A DNA stretch of 64,000 bases. Source: CALMZY01 sp052033915. GTDB lineage: Bacteria; Verrucomicrobiota; Kiritimatiellia; CAIQIC01; JAGNIJ01. The position numbers and the translations under genes are program-made. This document shows, piece after piece, positions 36,189-44,822 of the stretch. The stretch covers positions 62,001-126,000 of the forward strand of contig JBPOJF010000010.1 in NCBI GenBank assembly GCA_052033915.1. The letters are read 5' to 3'. The notes under the pieces are model-generated. The model worked only from the letters and a program-made list of their open reading frames with translations, did not search any database and had not been told where the DNA came from. Position 1 is the stretch's first letter, and each line of letters starts with the position of its first letter.

Positions 36189-37019
36189 ATGGCGTTGCCG
36201 AAACGGAAAACGGTCCGAATTCAACTGCCGGCGCCGAAGGACCATTCCAAGGAACCGGTCAAGACGGTCGGCGTGATTCCCGCGCGATGGGGGTCCACGC
36301 GGTTCCCCGGAAAAAGCCTGGCGCCCCTCTGCGGAAAGCCGCTGATCCAGTGGGTCATCGAGCGGGCGCGGCAGGCGAAGAAGCTGGACCGGCTGATCGT
36401 GGCCACCGATGACGGGCGCATCCGTAACGTCGTGGCCGGGTTGGGTGTCGAGGTGGTCATGACCCGGTCGGACCATCCGTCGGGGACGGACCGCATAGCC
36501 GAGGCGCTGCGCGATATCGAGGCCGACGTGGCGGTGAACATCCAGGGCGACGAGCCGATGATCGATCCGAAGCTGATCGACGAGATGGCTCATTTCCTGG
36601 CGGTGAATCACGATTGGGACATGGTCACCGCCGCGACGGCGATCCGGGATGCTTCGGAGGTCCACAAGGCGTCGGTGGTGAAGGTGGTCTGGGATTACGA
36701 CGGCCGCGCGCTTTATTTCTCGCGGTCCGTCATTCCGCATCTGCGGGAAAAGGACTCTGGCGTCGCGTCGCGCGACCCCTTATACTGGCGGCACATAGGG
36801 ATTTACGCCTATCGGCGCGTGTTCCTGCAGAAGCTGGTCGCCACGCCGCCGTGTCTTTTGGAGAGGGTCGAGAAACTGGAGCAGCTCCGGGCCCTGTACA
36901 TCGGTTGTCGAATGAAGCTTCTGAGGGTGAAAGACGTCGGTGTGGGAGTCGACACGCCTGAAGACATCCGGACGGCGGAGTCGGCATTGAGGAAAGCCGG
37001 CCTGGTTCAGCAAGGCTGA
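36189..37019 (+). CDS. kdsB: CMP-Kdo synthetase
   Basis: 276 aa. Cytidylyltransferase hallmarks: VIPARWGSTRFPGKSLAPL, ATDDGRI, MTRSDHPSGTDRIAEAL, VNIQGDEPMIDP and HIGIYAYRR, VGVDTPEDI near the end. It activates Kdo as CMP-Kdo. About 25 extra basic residues (PKRKTVRIQLPAPKDHS) precede the usual start, so ATG 36189 may be early; an internal start is not obvious. Confidence 0.95.
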   Translation: MALPKRKTVRIQLPAPKDHSKEPVKTVGVIPARWGSTRFPGKSLAPLCGKPLIQWVIERARQAKKLDRLIVATDDGRIRNVVAGLGVEVVMTRSDHPSGTDRIAEALRDIEADVAVNIQGDEPMIDPKLIDEMAHFLAVNHDWDMVTAATAIRDASEVHKASVVKVVWDYDGRALYFSRSVIPHLREKDSGVASRDPLYWRHIGIYAYRRVFLQKLVATPPCLLERVEKLEQLRALYIGCRMKLLRVKDVGVGVDTPEDIRTAESALRKAGLVQQG

Positions 37020-37027
37020 AATCCGAA

Positions 37028-37849
37028 ATGGCAACGCGATCGATAAAAATCGGCAAACTGAAAATCGGCGGGAACGCCCCGCTCGTTCTGATGGCCGGCC
37101 CCTGCGTCATCGAGAGCCCGAAGGCGTGTCTGGACCTTGCGGGCCGGCTGGTCCGGCTTGCCCGTAGCGAGAAGATCCCCTTCATTTTCAAGGCCTCCTA
37201 TGACAAGGCCAACCGCACCTCGCATCACTCGTTTCGCGGCCCGGGCCTGTCGAGAGGGCTCGATATCCTCGCGGAAGTGAAGGCGCGTTTCGGCGTGCCG
37301 ATCCTGGTGGATGTCCATCACGAGACCGAGGTTCCATTGGCCGCGAAGGTGGCGGATATCCTGCAACTGCCCGCGTTCCTGTGCCGTCAGACAGACCTCG
37401 TGCTGGCGCTGGGGGAGAGCGGAAAGGTCGTGAACATCAAGAAGGGCCAGTTTCTCGCGCCGTGGGATGTCCGGCACATCATCGGAAAGATCGAAAGCAC
37501 CGGGAACCGGAATATCATCGTCACGGAACGCGGCGCGTCGTTCGGGTATAACAACCTCGTCGCCGACATGCGCAGCCTGCTGGTTCTCCGCGAATTCGGG
37601 TACCCGGTGGTGTTCGATGCGACGCACAGCGTGCAATCGCCCGGCGGCGCGGGGGATCACACCGGCGGAGACGGGCGCTGGGCGCCGAACCTGGCGAGGG
37701 CCGCGGTGGCGACCGGCTGCGACGGCGTGTTCATCGAGACGCATGTCAATCCGGCCAAGGCCCTTTCGGACCGGGAGAACGCCATCCCGTTTTCCGCGTT
37801 GAAGCCGCTTTGGCGTCAATTGAGGAGCATCCATGAGCTTGTCCGCTGA
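37028..37849 (+). CDS. kdsA: Kdo-8-phosphate synthase
   Basis: 273 aa TIM barrel. Motifs: LMAGPCVIESPK, IFKASYDKANRTSHHSFRGP (PEP and arabinose-5-P binding), DVHHETEV, PAFLCRQTDL, KKGQFLAP, TERGASFGYNNLV, FDATHSVQSPGG. Condenses PEP with arabinose-5-phosphate. Its 3' end overlaps kdsC by 17 bp. Confidence 0.97.
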   Translation: MATRSIKIGKLKIGGNAPLVLMAGPCVIESPKACLDLAGRLVRLARSEKIPFIFKASYDKANRTSHHSFRGPGLSRGLDILAEVKARFGVPILVDVHHETEVPLAAKVADILQLPAFLCRQTDLVLALGESGKVVNIKKGQFLAPWDVRHIIGKIESTGNRNIIVTERGASFGYNNLVADMRSLLVLREFGYPVVFDATHSVQSPGGAGDHTGGDGRWAPNLARAAVATGCDGVFIETHVNPAKALSDRENAIPFSALKPLWRQLRSIHELVR

Positions 37850-38369
37850 ACAGCGCGCCGCCGTTGTGGAGGCGATCATTTTTGATGTGGACGGCGTGCT
37901 GACGCGCGGCGATATCATTTACGCGTCCGAAGGCGAATGGAAGACCTTCAACGCGCAGGATGGGATGGGATTCGATCTTGCCCGGCAGGCCGGGGTGAAG
38001 GTGGGCCTTTTTTCCGGCCGCGCTTCCGCGGCCGTGAGGCGGCGCGCGAAGGAACTGCACGTGAACGCGCTGGCGGAGGGCGTGAAGGACAAGGGCGCCG
38101 CGATCGGCGAACTGATGGAAAAGTTGAAGGTCAAGCCCGAGCAGGTGTGTTATGTCGGCGACGACCTGGTCGATCTGCCCGCAATGTCCGCGGCCGGCTT
38201 CCCGGTGGCGGTCGCCAACGCGGTGGAGGAGGTCAAGAAGGCTTCCGCGTGGGTGACGACCCGGCGGGGCGGCGACGGCGCCGCGCGCGAGGTGATCGAG
38301 TTTGTGTTGAAGGCGAGGGGTCTTTGGCCGAAAGTGATTCAACGTTACATGAGGAAGTCCGATGAATAA
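37833..38369 (+). CDS. kdsC: Kdo-8-phosphate phosphatase (HAD type C0)
   Basis: 178 aa. DxD nucleophile in IFDVDGVLT, FNAQDGMGFDLARQAGVKVG, SGRAS, and VCYVGDDLVDLPAMSAAGFP. A compact capless HAD that forms tetramers. Removes phosphate from Kdo-8-P between KdsA and KdsB. Overlaps the lptC-like gene by 8 bp. Confidence 0.95.
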   Translation: MSLSAEQRAAVVEAIIFDVDGVLTRGDIIYASEGEWKTFNAQDGMGFDLARQAGVKVGLFSGRASAAVRRRAKELHVNALAEGVKDKGAAIGELMEKLKVKPEQVCYVGDDLVDLPAMSAAGFPVAVANAVEEVKKASAWVTTRRGGDGAAREVIEFVLKARGLWPKVIQRYMRKSDE

Positions 38370-38796
38370 ACCAGGGTTGGCGCTGGCGCTGTGGATGGCT
38401 CTCGCCGCCGGGAGTTGGGCCGCGGAAGACGAGGCCCAGACCGTGGCGGGCTTCCGGGTGCCGGAGTACGACGAAAACAACCAGTTGAAATCGCAGTTGT
38501 TCGGCGATTTCGCCAAGGTGTTGCCGGATGGCGTCATCGAGATCACGCAGTTGAAGATCGACTTTTATTCCGGCGGAGAAGTCGAGATGACGGTGACGGC
38601 TCCCCGGTGTACATATAGGCAGAAGGAATCCCGGGCCGAGTCCGACGCCGACGTCCGCATCACCCGGGAGGATATGGTGGTGACGGGCCGGGGGTTTGCG
38701 TGGAACGGGCGCAACGAGACGTTCGAGATCTTCAAGGAGGCCAAGGTGGTCTTGAAGGGCGGCCGCAAACAAATGGCCGCAGGAGCAATAGAATGA
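38362..38796 (+). CDS. lptC: LptC-like periplasmic LPS transport protein
   Basis: 144 aa with a signal peptide (LALALWMALAAGSWA). The mature beta-jellyroll-like part carries VAGFRVPEYDENNQLKSQLF, EMTVTAPRCTY and a strand-rich end. Position between kdsC and lptA and the LptC-type 'structure then sequence' pattern support it. LptC bridges LptB2FG and LptA in Gram-negative bacteria. Here the N-terminus looks cleavable, not an anchor as in Escherichia coli. Stop overlaps the lptA ATG. Confidence 0.75.
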   Translation: MNKPGLALALWMALAAGSWAAEDEAQTVAGFRVPEYDENNQLKSQLFGDFAKVLPDGVIEITQLKIDFYSGGEVEMTVTAPRCTYRQKESRAESDADVRITREDMVVTGRGFAWNGRNETFEIFKEAKVVLKGGRKQMAAGAIE

Positions 38797-39302
38797 ACCG
38801 TTTTCAGAAACAGTTGATGATCGCAGGCATAGTCGTCGCGGGCGCGGCGCTGCCGGTCCTGGCCGCCGGGGAGGCGGCCGGCGGATCGTCCGTGGAGCCC
38901 GTGACCGTGGTCACGTCCGAGAAGCTGACGTTCGATTACAAGAAGCAGTACGCTCTCTTCGAGAAGAACGTGGTGGTCACGGACCCGGAGATGCAGTTGG
39001 CCGCGGACCGCCTCACGGTGTTTTTCGACCGCAAGGGCAAGGCCAAATCCGTCAAGGCCGAAGGGCGCGTCACGATTCAGCAGGCCGATAAGACCGCGCA
39101 GTCCGGCCTGGCGACCTACGATTTCGAAACGGGCAAGATCGTGCTCGCGGTGAAGCCCCGCGTCACGCGCGGCCGGGATACGCTCGAAGGGGAGCTCATC
39201 ACGTTCTGGCGCGACCAGAACCGCATGATCTGCCAGCCGCAGGCCCGGCTGGTGATTTACCCGGAAAAAGGCGGCGTCAAGGATCAGTTCTTTGGAGATT
39301 AG
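38793..39302 (+). CDS. lptA: LptA/OstA-like periplasmic LPS carrier protein
   Basis: 169 aa from ATG 38793 (AGGAGC upstream; ATGA overlap with the previous stop). Signal peptide (MIAGIVVAGAALPVLAAG), then OstA-fold strands: VVTSEKLTFDYKKQYALFEK, NVVVTDPEMQLAADRLTVFF and VKAEGRVTIQQADKTAQSG. It forms the periplasmic bridge for LPS transport. Directly upstream of lptB. Confidence 0.9.
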   Translation: MNRFQKQLMIAGIVVAGAALPVLAAGEAAGGSSVEPVTVVTSEKLTFDYKKQYALFEKNVVVTDPEMQLAADRLTVFFDRKGKAKSVKAEGRVTIQQADKTAQSGLATYDFETGKIVLAVKPRVTRGRDTLEGELITFWRDQNRMICQPQARLVIYPEKGGVKDQFFGD

Positions 39303-39306
39303 CCGA

Positions 39307-40041
39307 GTGGAAAACTCATCCTCTCTTGTTGAAACCCGCGAGCTCGTCAAGGCGTACAGGCGCCGCAACGTCGTCAACGGCGTCAACCTTACGGTGAACC
39401 GCGGCGAGATCGTCGGCCTGCTGGGTCCGAACGGCGCGGGGAAAACCACCAGCTTCTACATGATCGTGGGGCTCATCAAGCCCACGGCGGGCCAGGTCTT
39501 TTTCAAGGGGCAGGACGTGACGCAGAAGCCGATGTACTACCGCTCGCGCATGGGGATGGGGTATCTTTCCCAGGAGCCGTCCATCTTCCGGCGGCTGACG
39601 GTCGAGGAGAACGTTATGGCGATCCTGGAGACGCTGCCGATCTCGGCGCGCGAGCGGCGCCAGAGGCTGGAGTTCCTGCTGGAGGAACTGAAGATCGGCT
39701 ACCTCGCCAAGCAGAAGGCGTACACGCTCAGCGGCGGCGAGCGGCGCCGCCTCGAAATCACGCGCGCCCTCGTGACGAGCCCGTCGCTGATCCTGCTGGA
39801 CGAGCCGTTCAGCGGCGTCGATCCGCTCGCGGTCTATGATGTTCAGCAGATCGTGATGGATCTCAAGCAGCGGGGCCTGGGCGTTCTGATCACCGACCAC
39901 AACGTCCGGGAGACGCTCGCGGTGGTGGATCGCGCGTACCTGATCTGCGAGGGAAAGGTCCTGCGCGAGGGAACCAGTTCGTTTCTGATCAACGACGAGG
40001 TAAGCCGCGAACTCTACCTGGGTCCGCGGTTCAGCATGTAG
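39307..40041 (+). CDS. lptB: LPS export ABC transporter ATPase LptB
   Basis: 244 aa from GTG 39307, with GGAG 10 nt upstream; a TTG at 39292 lies too close to that RBS. ABC ATPase motifs: GLLGPNGAGKTT (Walker A), GYLSQEPSIFRRLTVEENV (Q-loop and LptB-typical), LSGGERRRLEI (signature), LILLDEPFSGVDP (Walker B), ITDHNVRETL (H-loop). It powers LPS extraction with LptF/G, which are not in the window. Confidence 0.97.
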   Translation: MENSSSLVETRELVKAYRRRNVVNGVNLTVNRGEIVGLLGPNGAGKTTSFYMIVGLIKPTAGQVFFKGQDVTQKPMYYRSRMGMGYLSQEPSIFRRLTVEENVMAILETLPISARERRQRLEFLLEELKIGYLAKQKAYTLSGGERRRLEITRALVTSPSLILLDEPFSGVDPLAVYDVQQIVMDLKQRGLGVLITDHNVRETLAVVDRAYLICEGKVLREGTSSFLINDEVSRELYLGPRFSM

Positions 40042-40072
40042 CAAAACGACACGAGAAAGAAGGAGGCCCATA

Positions 40073-40426
40073 GTGCAAATTACTGTCACCGGCCGTCGCA
40101 TGGAGATCACCGATGCGATTCGCGGGCACGTCGAAAAAAAGATCACCCGCGAACTGTCCGTTTTTTCCCGTCTGCAGAGTGTCCAGGTTGTCCTGGACAT
40201 CGAGAAGTACCGCCACATTGCCGAGGTCGTTGCCCAGGCTCCGCATCACATCCGGGTCGAGGCGAGGGAAGAGTCGAACGACATGTACGCCTCGATCGAC
40301 CGCGCGGTCGAAAGGGTCGAGAAGCAGCTTCACAAGGTCTGGGGCAAACTCCAGACCATCAAGTCCCGCGAGCGCCTGGTGGATGTCGAGCCGAACGTCC
40401 AGGAGCCGGAAGAACAGGCGCCCTGA
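40073..40426 (+). CDS. hpf: Ribosome hibernation-promoting factor, short form
   Basis: 117 aa, GTG start behind AAGGAGG. Beta-alpha-beta-beta-beta-alpha fold with QITVTGRRMEITDAIRGHVE, KITRELSVFSRL, and DMYASIDRAVERVEKQLHK. The C-terminal dimerisation domain of long HPF is absent; the tail is acidic. Binds the 30S decoding region in stationary phase. It lies where rpoN-hpf is usual, but rpoN is missing. Confidence 0.93.
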   Translation: MQITVTGRRMEITDAIRGHVEKKITRELSVFSRLQSVQVVLDIEKYRHIAEVVAQAPHHIRVEAREESNDMYASIDRAVERVEKQLHKVWGKLQTIKSRERLVDVEPNVQEPEEQAP

Positions 40427-40481
40427 GCGGGGCGGGCGGTTTCGCGGCGCGGCGTCGGGATTCATCGGGAGGGGCATCATC

Positions 40482-41420
40482 GTGGGAGTCACAGTACGGG
40501 ATTTTCTGGAGGCAGGCCGCAAGAGCCTTTCGCTGAAGGTCGTGGCGGGAGAGAAATACCTCGACCGTCCGATCCCGGAACGGGCGTTGAACCGGCCGGG
40601 TCTGGCGTTGGCGGGTTTCTTTCAGTATTTCGCGCACCGGCGCATTCAGGTTCTGGGCCTTGCGGAAAGCGCCTACCTGAAGAGCCTGCCGGCCGAGGAA
40701 CGCGCCGCGCGCGTCCGGCAGTTCCTCAAAAAGAAGATTCCGTGCGTGGCCATTACCCGGGGCCGCCGCACCTTCAGCGAAATCGAGAAGATGGCCGACC
40801 GCTTCCATGTGCCGGTGCTCCGAAGCTCGATGATCACCAGCCGTTTTGTCAACGCGGCGACGATCATCATGGAGAACCTGATGAGCCCGCGCATGCGGGT
40901 CCAAGGCACCATGGTCGATATCATGGGCATCGGCGTGCTCCTGGAGGGCGAGTCCGGCGTCGGCAAGAGCGAAACCGCCCTCGCCCTGATCAAGGCGGGG
41001 TACAGTCTCGTGGCCGATGATTCCACCGCCCTGCGCCGCGACAGCACCGGCGCGGTCTTGGGTTCGGCGGTCGAGATTACTCGCTACCACATGGAAATCC
41101 GCGGGCCGGGCATCATCCATGTTCCGAGCCTTTTTGGTGTGGCGTCGGTCCGCAGCGAGATGCGGCTGGACTTGATCGTCCACCTGCACCGCCCGGTTCC
41201 CTGGATCGAGGACGACCGTACGGGCCTGGCCAATCAGTCCCGCGATGTTCTGGGTGTCCGGATCCCCGTGATCACGATTCCGGTGGCCGCCGGCCGCGAT
41301 CTGGCGCACGTGGTTGAGGTAGCCGCGCTCAACCAACGGTTGAAACAGCTCGGCCATGACGCGGCCAAGGAACTTGACGACAGGATAGTCCTGGCCCTGA
41401 CGCGGAAGAAAACCCTGTGA
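40482..41420 (+). CDS. hprK: HPr kinase/phosphorylase
   Basis: 312 aa from GTG 40482 with GGAGGGG upstream; the frame extends upstream only as an overlap with hpf. N-terminal regulatory domain, then P-loop GESGVGKSE, VADDSTAL and the family signature MEIRGPGIIHVPSLFG, with a C-terminal HPr-binding helix region. It phosphorylates/dephosphorylates HPr on Ser46 in response to ATP and sugar phosphates. Stop overlaps the ptsH GTG. Confidence 0.96.
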   Translation: MGVTVRDFLEAGRKSLSLKVVAGEKYLDRPIPERALNRPGLALAGFFQYFAHRRIQVLGLAESAYLKSLPAEERAARVRQFLKKKIPCVAITRGRRTFSEIEKMADRFHVPVLRSSMITSRFVNAATIIMENLMSPRMRVQGTMVDIMGIGVLLEGESGVGKSETALALIKAGYSLVADDSTALRRDSTGAVLGSAVEITRYHMEIRGPGIIHVPSLFGVASVRSEMRLDLIVHLHRPVPWIEDDRTGLANQSRDVLGVRIPVITIPVAAGRDLAHVVEVAALNQRLKQLGHDAAKELDDRIVLALTRKKTL

Positions 41421-41722
41421 CGAAGAAGCCCCAGACAGACCGACAGCCGGCGAACGTGCTTGTCCGGAATTTGACCATTCTCAACCGATTTGGTATTCAC
41501 GCAAGGCCTGCCGCCCTGTTTGTGAAGACGGCCAGCCGGTTTACGTCCGACATCACGGTCGAGAAAGATGGGGCCGTCGTCTCGGCCAAAAGCATCATGG
41601 GCCTGCTGACGCTGGAGGGGAGCCAGGGCACGGTGCTCAAGGTGACGGCGATGGGCGCGGATGCGGAAGCGGCCCTGAATGCGCTGGAAGATTTGATGAA
41701 GCAGAAGTTTTTCGAGGATTAG
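41417..41722 (+). CDS. ptsH: Phosphocarrier protein HPr
   Basis: 101 aa, GTG start overlapping the hprK stop. The His15 site GIHARPAA and the Ser46 site KSIMGLLTL are both intact, so it can serve EI and HprK. About 15 extra polar residues precede the core. Five bases before ptsI. Confidence 0.96.
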   Translation: MTKKPQTDRQPANVLVRNLTILNRFGIHARPAALFVKTASRFTSDITVEKDGAVVSAKSIMGLLTLEGSQGTVLKVTAMGADAEAALNALEDLMKQKFFED

Positions 41723-41727
41723 CAGGG

Positions 41728-43512
41728 ATGACGGACCCATCACATGAGGGCCTGAAGGAGATTGAGATCAAGGGTATTCCCGGTTCGCCGGGCGTCGCCG
41801 TCGGTCCCGTTCTCCTGGTGAAGACGGAGGATGAACGCCTCGTCGAACGCACGATCAGCGAGGAGGAGATTCCGCGCGAAATCGCCCGCTTCGAAGAAGC
41901 CCTGATCAATACCCGCCGCCAGGTCCACGAGATTCAGCAGAAGGTCAGCAACGCCATCGGGCAGGAAAGCGCGAGCATCTTCGATGCCCACCTGCTGGTG
42001 GTGGACGACCGGTCGTTTGTCGAGGAGGTTATTCGCGGGCTCGGAACCCAGCGCCGGAATATCGAGGCCGTTCTGACTGCCGTGGCGGATCGGTACGCCG
42101 ACGCGCTTTTGGCGATCGAGGATGATTACCTCCGCGAGCGCGCTGCGGATGTCCGCGACGTGACCCGGCGCATTCTCCGCAACCTGTCCGGCCGCAGCAG
42201 TACGCTCCTGACCCGGCTGGACAAGCCTTACATCGTGGTGTCGAACGACCTGGCGCCCTCTGATACGGCGACGTTGAACAAGGAAATGGTCATGGGCCTC
42301 GGCACCGACCTGGGAAGCCCGACGTCCCACACGGCGATCATGGCCCGGGCCATGGCGATTCCCGCGGTGGTCGGCCTGCACGACGTCAGCGTGCGCGTCT
42401 CCACCGGCGACATGGTGCTGATCGACGGCAACAAGGGCCTGTTCATCATTCATCCCACGCACGAGCGGCTCGCTTACTACGGCAAGGTGCAGGAGATCCG
42501 CCAGAGCGTGGAAGCCCGGCTCAAGGAGCTCAAGGACCAGCCGGCCATTACGAAGGACGGCTACCAGGTCACGCTCTCCGCGAACATTGAACTGCCCGGC
42601 GATGTGGACGCCGTGCTCCAGAACGGCGCCGTGGGCGTCGGCCTGTTCCGCACCGAGTATCTTTACCTGTCCTCCAAGCAGCAGCTGCCGACCGAGGACG
42701 ATCAGTACAACGCCTACACCGAGGTCGCCCGCCAACTGGGGGATGCGCCCGCCATTATTCGCACGCTCGATCTCGGCGGCGACAAGTTTCTCTCCCATCT
42801 CAAGACGCCGGCAGAACTGAACCCGTTCATGGGCTGGCGGGCGATCCGTTTCTGCCTGGCCCAGCCGGATATTTTCAAGACCCAGCTTCGGGCGGTTCTG
42901 CGCGCCAGCACCCACGAGAACATCAAGCTCATGTACCCGATGGTGAGCAACGTGGGCGAGGTTGTCCGCGCCAACGAATTTCTCGAGGAGGCCAAGAACG
43001 AGCTTCGCCAGCGCGGCCAGCCGTTCAACGACGACATAGAAGTCGGCGCGATGATCGAGGTTCCGTCCGCGGCGATCACGGCCAACCTGATCGCGCCGCA
43101 CGTGGATTTCTTCAGCCTGGGCACGAACGATCTCGTCCAGTATACGATGGCGGTCGACCGCGTGAACGAACGCGTGGCGTATCTCTACGAGCCCACGCAC
43201 CCCGCGATTATCCGGCTGATCAAAAACACGATCGACGTCGGTCACGAGCATGGGATCTGGGTGGGCATCTGCGGAGAGATGGCCGCCAACCCCCTGATGG
43301 CCCCCCTCCTGATGGGGCTCGGTCTTGACGAGTTCAGCATGAGCCCGTCGTCCATTCCCCTGGTCAAGGAAGCCGTCCGCAGCGTCATGTTCCACGAGGC
43401 GGAGGAACTCGCGAGGCACGTGCTGGTGTCCGAGTCCGCCCCGAAGGTTCTGGATCTCTGCCTCAAACTGCTGGAACGAGTGGCTCCGGAAATACTTGAA
43501 TTAGTCAGCTGA
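41728..43512 (+). CDS. ptsI: PTS enzyme I (PEP-protein phosphotransferase)
   Basis: 594 aa, full length. N-terminal HPr-binding/phosphohistidine domain with GSPTSHTAIMARAMAIPAVVG (His phosphorylated; GGxTSH is more usual), then the PEP-binding barrel with FRTEYLYLS, RTLDLGGDKFL, NPFMGWRAIRF, MYPMVSN, GAMIEVPSAA, FFSLGTNDLVQY and GICGEMAANP. Phosphorylates HPr from PEP. No sugar-specific EII gene is nearby. Confidence 0.96.
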   Translation: MTDPSHEGLKEIEIKGIPGSPGVAVGPVLLVKTEDERLVERTISEEEIPREIARFEEALINTRRQVHEIQQKVSNAIGQESASIFDAHLLVVDDRSFVEEVIRGLGTQRRNIEAVLTAVADRYADALLAIEDDYLRERAADVRDVTRRILRNLSGRSSTLLTRLDKPYIVVSNDLAPSDTATLNKEMVMGLGTDLGSPTSHTAIMARAMAIPAVVGLHDVSVRVSTGDMVLIDGNKGLFIIHPTHERLAYYGKVQEIRQSVEARLKELKDQPAITKDGYQVTLSANIELPGDVDAVLQNGAVGVGLFRTEYLYLSSKQQLPTEDDQYNAYTEVARQLGDAPAIIRTLDLGGDKFLSHLKTPAELNPFMGWRAIRFCLAQPDIFKTQLRAVLRASTHENIKLMYPMVSNVGEVVRANEFLEEAKNELRQRGQPFNDDIEVGAMIEVPSAAITANLIAPHVDFFSLGTNDLVQYTMAVDRVNERVAYLYEPTHPAIIRLIKNTIDVGHEHGIWVGICGEMAANPLMAPLLMGLGLDEFSMSPSSIPLVKEAVRSVMFHEAEELARHVLVSESAPKVLDLCLKLLERVAPEILELVS

Positions 43513-43557
43513 AATCGGCATCTTGACCGCTTGTCGAAAAACAGTAAGGAGCATCCC

Positions 43558-44730
43558 ATGTCATTACAGCGTTCGTTTCTCTTCACGTCGGAATCGGTGA
43601 CCGAAGGTCATCCGGACAAGCTCTGCGACGGCGTTTCGGACTGCATTCTCGACGCCTGCCTTGCGCAGGACAAGCGCAGCCGCGTGGCCTGTGAAACGCT
43701 CGCCAAGACGGGCATGGTCGTCGTCGCCGGCGAGATCACCACCCACGCCGCGCTCAACTACGCCGATATCGTCCGCGAAAAGGTGAAGAAGATCGGCTAC
43801 GACAGCTCGGAACTTGGATTCGACGGCAATGCCTGTGCGGTGCTCGTGGCCCTCGACAAGCAGTCGCCGGATATCTCCCAGGGCGTCACCGTCGGGAAAG
43901 GCCTGTTCAAGGAGCAGGGCGCTGGCGACCAGGGCATGATGTTCGGCTACGCGTGCGATGAAACGCGCGAGCTGATGCCGCTTCCGATCATGCTGGCCCA
44001 CCGCCTGACCCGCGGCCTCGCGAAGGTTCGCCGTTCTGGCAAGCTTCCGTTCGTCCGTCCCGACGGCAAGTCCCAGGTCACCGTCCTCTACGAGAACAAC
44101 CGCCCTGTCCGCGTGGACACCGTGGTCATCTCGACCCAGCACTCGCCGGACGTCTCCTACAACAAGCTGAAAGAAGGAATCATCGAGGAACTGATCAAGA
44201 AGGAAGTTCCCGCGAAGATGATGGACAAGAAGACGCGGTTTCTGGTGAACCCGACCGGCCGTTTCGTGGTCGGCGGCCCGCAGGGCGACTGCGGCGTGAC
44301 CGGCCGGAAGATCATCGTGGACACCTACGGCGGCATGGGTCGGCACGGCGGCGGCGCGTTCTCCGGCAAGGACCCGTCCAAGGTGGACCGCAGCGCGGCC
44401 TACATGGCCCGCTACGTGGCCAAGAACATCGTCGCCGCGAAGCTCGCGCGCCGGTGCGAGGTCCAGTTGGCGTATGCGATCGGATATCCCGAGCCCGTCT
44501 CTGTCCTTGTCCAGACCTTCGGAACCGGCATCGCCCCCGAGGAGAAGATTGAGCGCGCCGTCCGCAAGGTGTTCGGCCTGAAGCCGGCCGAGATCATCCG
44601 GCAGCTCGACCTGCTCCGTCCGATCTACGAGGAGACCTCCTCATACGGTCATTTCGGACGCACGGACCAGTTGGATATCTTCACCTGGGAACGCACGAAC
44701 AAGGTGGATGCCCTCCTGCGGGCGATCTAA
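43558..44730 (+). CDS. metK: S-adenosylmethionine synthetase
   Basis: 390 aa from ATG 43558 with AAGGAG upstream. Motifs: FTSESVTEGHPDKLCD (ATP/Mg site), GAGDQGMMFGYACDE (flexible loop), GGPQGDCGVTGRKIIVDTYG, GGGAFSGKDPSKVDRSAAYM. Makes SAM from Met and ATP. The upstream gap is 45 bp, too short for a SAM riboswitch. Ends before a compound hairpin. Confidence 0.98.
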   Translation: MSLQRSFLFTSESVTEGHPDKLCDGVSDCILDACLAQDKRSRVACETLAKTGMVVVAGEITTHAALNYADIVREKVKKIGYDSSELGFDGNACAVLVALDKQSPDISQGVTVGKGLFKEQGAGDQGMMFGYACDETRELMPLPIMLAHRLTRGLAKVRRSGKLPFVRPDGKSQVTVLYENNRPVRVDTVVISTQHSPDVSYNKLKEGIIEELIKKEVPAKMMDKKTRFLVNPTGRFVVGGPQGDCGVTGRKIIVDTYGGMGRHGGGAFSGKDPSKVDRSAAYMARYVAKNIVAAKLARRCEVQLAYAIGYPEPVSVLVQTFGTGIAPEEKIERAVRKVFGLKPAEIIRQLDLLRPIYEETSSYGHFGRTDQLDIFTWERTNKVDALLRAI

Positions 44731-44744
44731 AGACTGTGGCGAAT

Positions 44745-44797
44745 GGGCAGGGGCGAGGCGGGGTGTCCGCCGTCCCGGCGGAGGCTTTTCCCTGCCC
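44745..44797. terminator. Nested hairpin between convergent metK and UGPase genes
   Basis: Outer arms GGGCAGGG (44745-44752) and CCCTGCCC (44790-44797) enclose an inner perfect hairpin TCCGCC-GTCCC-GGCGGA (44766-44782) followed by GGCTTTTCCC. It ends metK and may act on the opposite strand as well. Confidence 0.5.
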
Positions 44798-44822
44798 GGG
44801 GACGGGCGACCCTGCTTGCTGT

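Noticed and set aside
41740..43419. 559-codon minus-strand frame
   Set aside because: Antisense to ptsI, whose motifs are all on the plus strand.
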